A DNA stretch of 14,637 nt, from positions 1 through 14,637 of the forward strand of contig CAIMNN010000141.1 of the NCBI GenBank assembly GCA_903842845.1. Direction: 5' to 3'. Below are positions 14,485 through 14,637 of this stretch, piece after piece. A model generated the notes under the pieces. It ran no database searches. It saw only the letters and a program-made list of their open reading frames with translations, and had not been told where the DNA came from. The number at the start of each line of letters is the position of its first letter. Position 1 is the first letter of the stretch. Origin of the DNA: an uncultured Acidobacteriaceae bacterium. GTDB taxonomy: Bacteria; Acidobacteriota; Terriglobia; Terriglobales; Acidobacteriaceae. Position numbers and translations under genes: made by a program.

Positions 14485-14637
14485 TCAACCCGTCCTGGGG
14501 CGGCGCATCTTGCTCATTCTCAACAGCCATACAGCGCCATAGGCGCGCGATACCTCGCGGGCCAATTCCTCAAGTAGATGCATGCGCAGTGGAGGATATT
14601 GAACAAAAGCTTTTTCAAGCGCATCCATGGGCAAGAG
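14485..14637 (-). CDS. C-terminal end of a protein resembling a CRP/FNR dimer helix (partial)
   Basis: Fifty codons open from the window edge to a TGA at 14485-14487, so the start lies outside. The peptide includes F-V-Q-Y-P-P-L-R-M-H-L-L-E-E-L-A-R-E-V and then S-R-A-Y-G-A-V-W-L-L-R-M-S. This resembles the end of the sensor domain and the long dimerisation helix of CRP/FNR-family proteins, where such a helix normally continues into the helix-turn-helix. Here it stops after M-R-R-P-R-T-G, without a DNA-binding domain, and I found none in the other two frames before the next gene. It may be a stand-alone sensor domain or a truncated remnant. The similarity is by eye only. Confidence 0.45.
   Translation of the reverse strand, partial: LLPMDALEKAFVQYPPLRMHLLEELAREVSRAYGAVWLLRMSKMRRPRTG

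Overview
The window looks like chromosomal DNA of a moderately GC-rich Gram-negative bacterium, most likely an Acidobacteriota of the Terriglobia type. The main clue is the 1127-residue outer-membrane protein at 9321-12704: a signal peptide, a carboxypeptidase-regulatory-like domain, a plug and a very long beta-barrel, the 'Oar-like' TonB-dependent-receptor design that is highly expanded in that phylum. The taxonomic call is inference, since no rRNA gene or ribosomal marker is present.

Left part (1-2300, + strand): proC (proline synthesis), a two-helix small membrane protein and an OafA-type membrane acyltransferase, closely spaced and probably co-transcribed. Centre-left (2340-6070, + strand): phosphoketolase (xfp) followed by acetate kinase (ackA). 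Together they convert xylulose-5-P or fructose-6-P to acetyl phosphate, then to acetate plus ATP. A perfect 14-bp palindrome of the CRP/FNR type lies 60 bp before xfp. A VapBC toxin-antitoxin pair (6045-6721, - strand, visibly AT-richer than its surroundings) is tucked against the end of ackA, overlapping it by 25 bp. Its control region has three mirrored half-sites, one holding the antitoxin's ribosome binding site.

Centre-right: a CtaA/COX15-type heme A synthase (6842-7786, +), then an aminotransferase of the histidinol-phosphate type that carries a twin-arginine export signal (7968-9188, +). A perfect 14-bp-arm bidirectional terminator separates it from the convergent Oar-like receptor (9321-12704, -). 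The receptor has a long AT-rich upstream region.

Right end (- strand): a CRP/FNR-family regulator (13634-14353) with four cysteines placed much as in FNR, followed downstream by a stand-alone CheX-like phosphatase (13048-13518). At the edge, the C-terminal piece of another protein resembles the dimerisation helix of CRP/FNR proteins but stops before any DNA-binding domain.

The most useful joint reading is that the window may hold both an oxygen-responsive regulator and one of its targets. The regulator has FNR-like sensor cysteines but a CRP-like recognition helix (S-R-E-T-x-x-R), which predicts GTGA-type half-sites, and the xfp-ackA palindrome is exactly GTGAT-N4-ATCAC. This is a testable hypothesis. 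I found no CRISPR array, tRNA, rRNA, insertion sequence or clearly novel multi-gene defence system.
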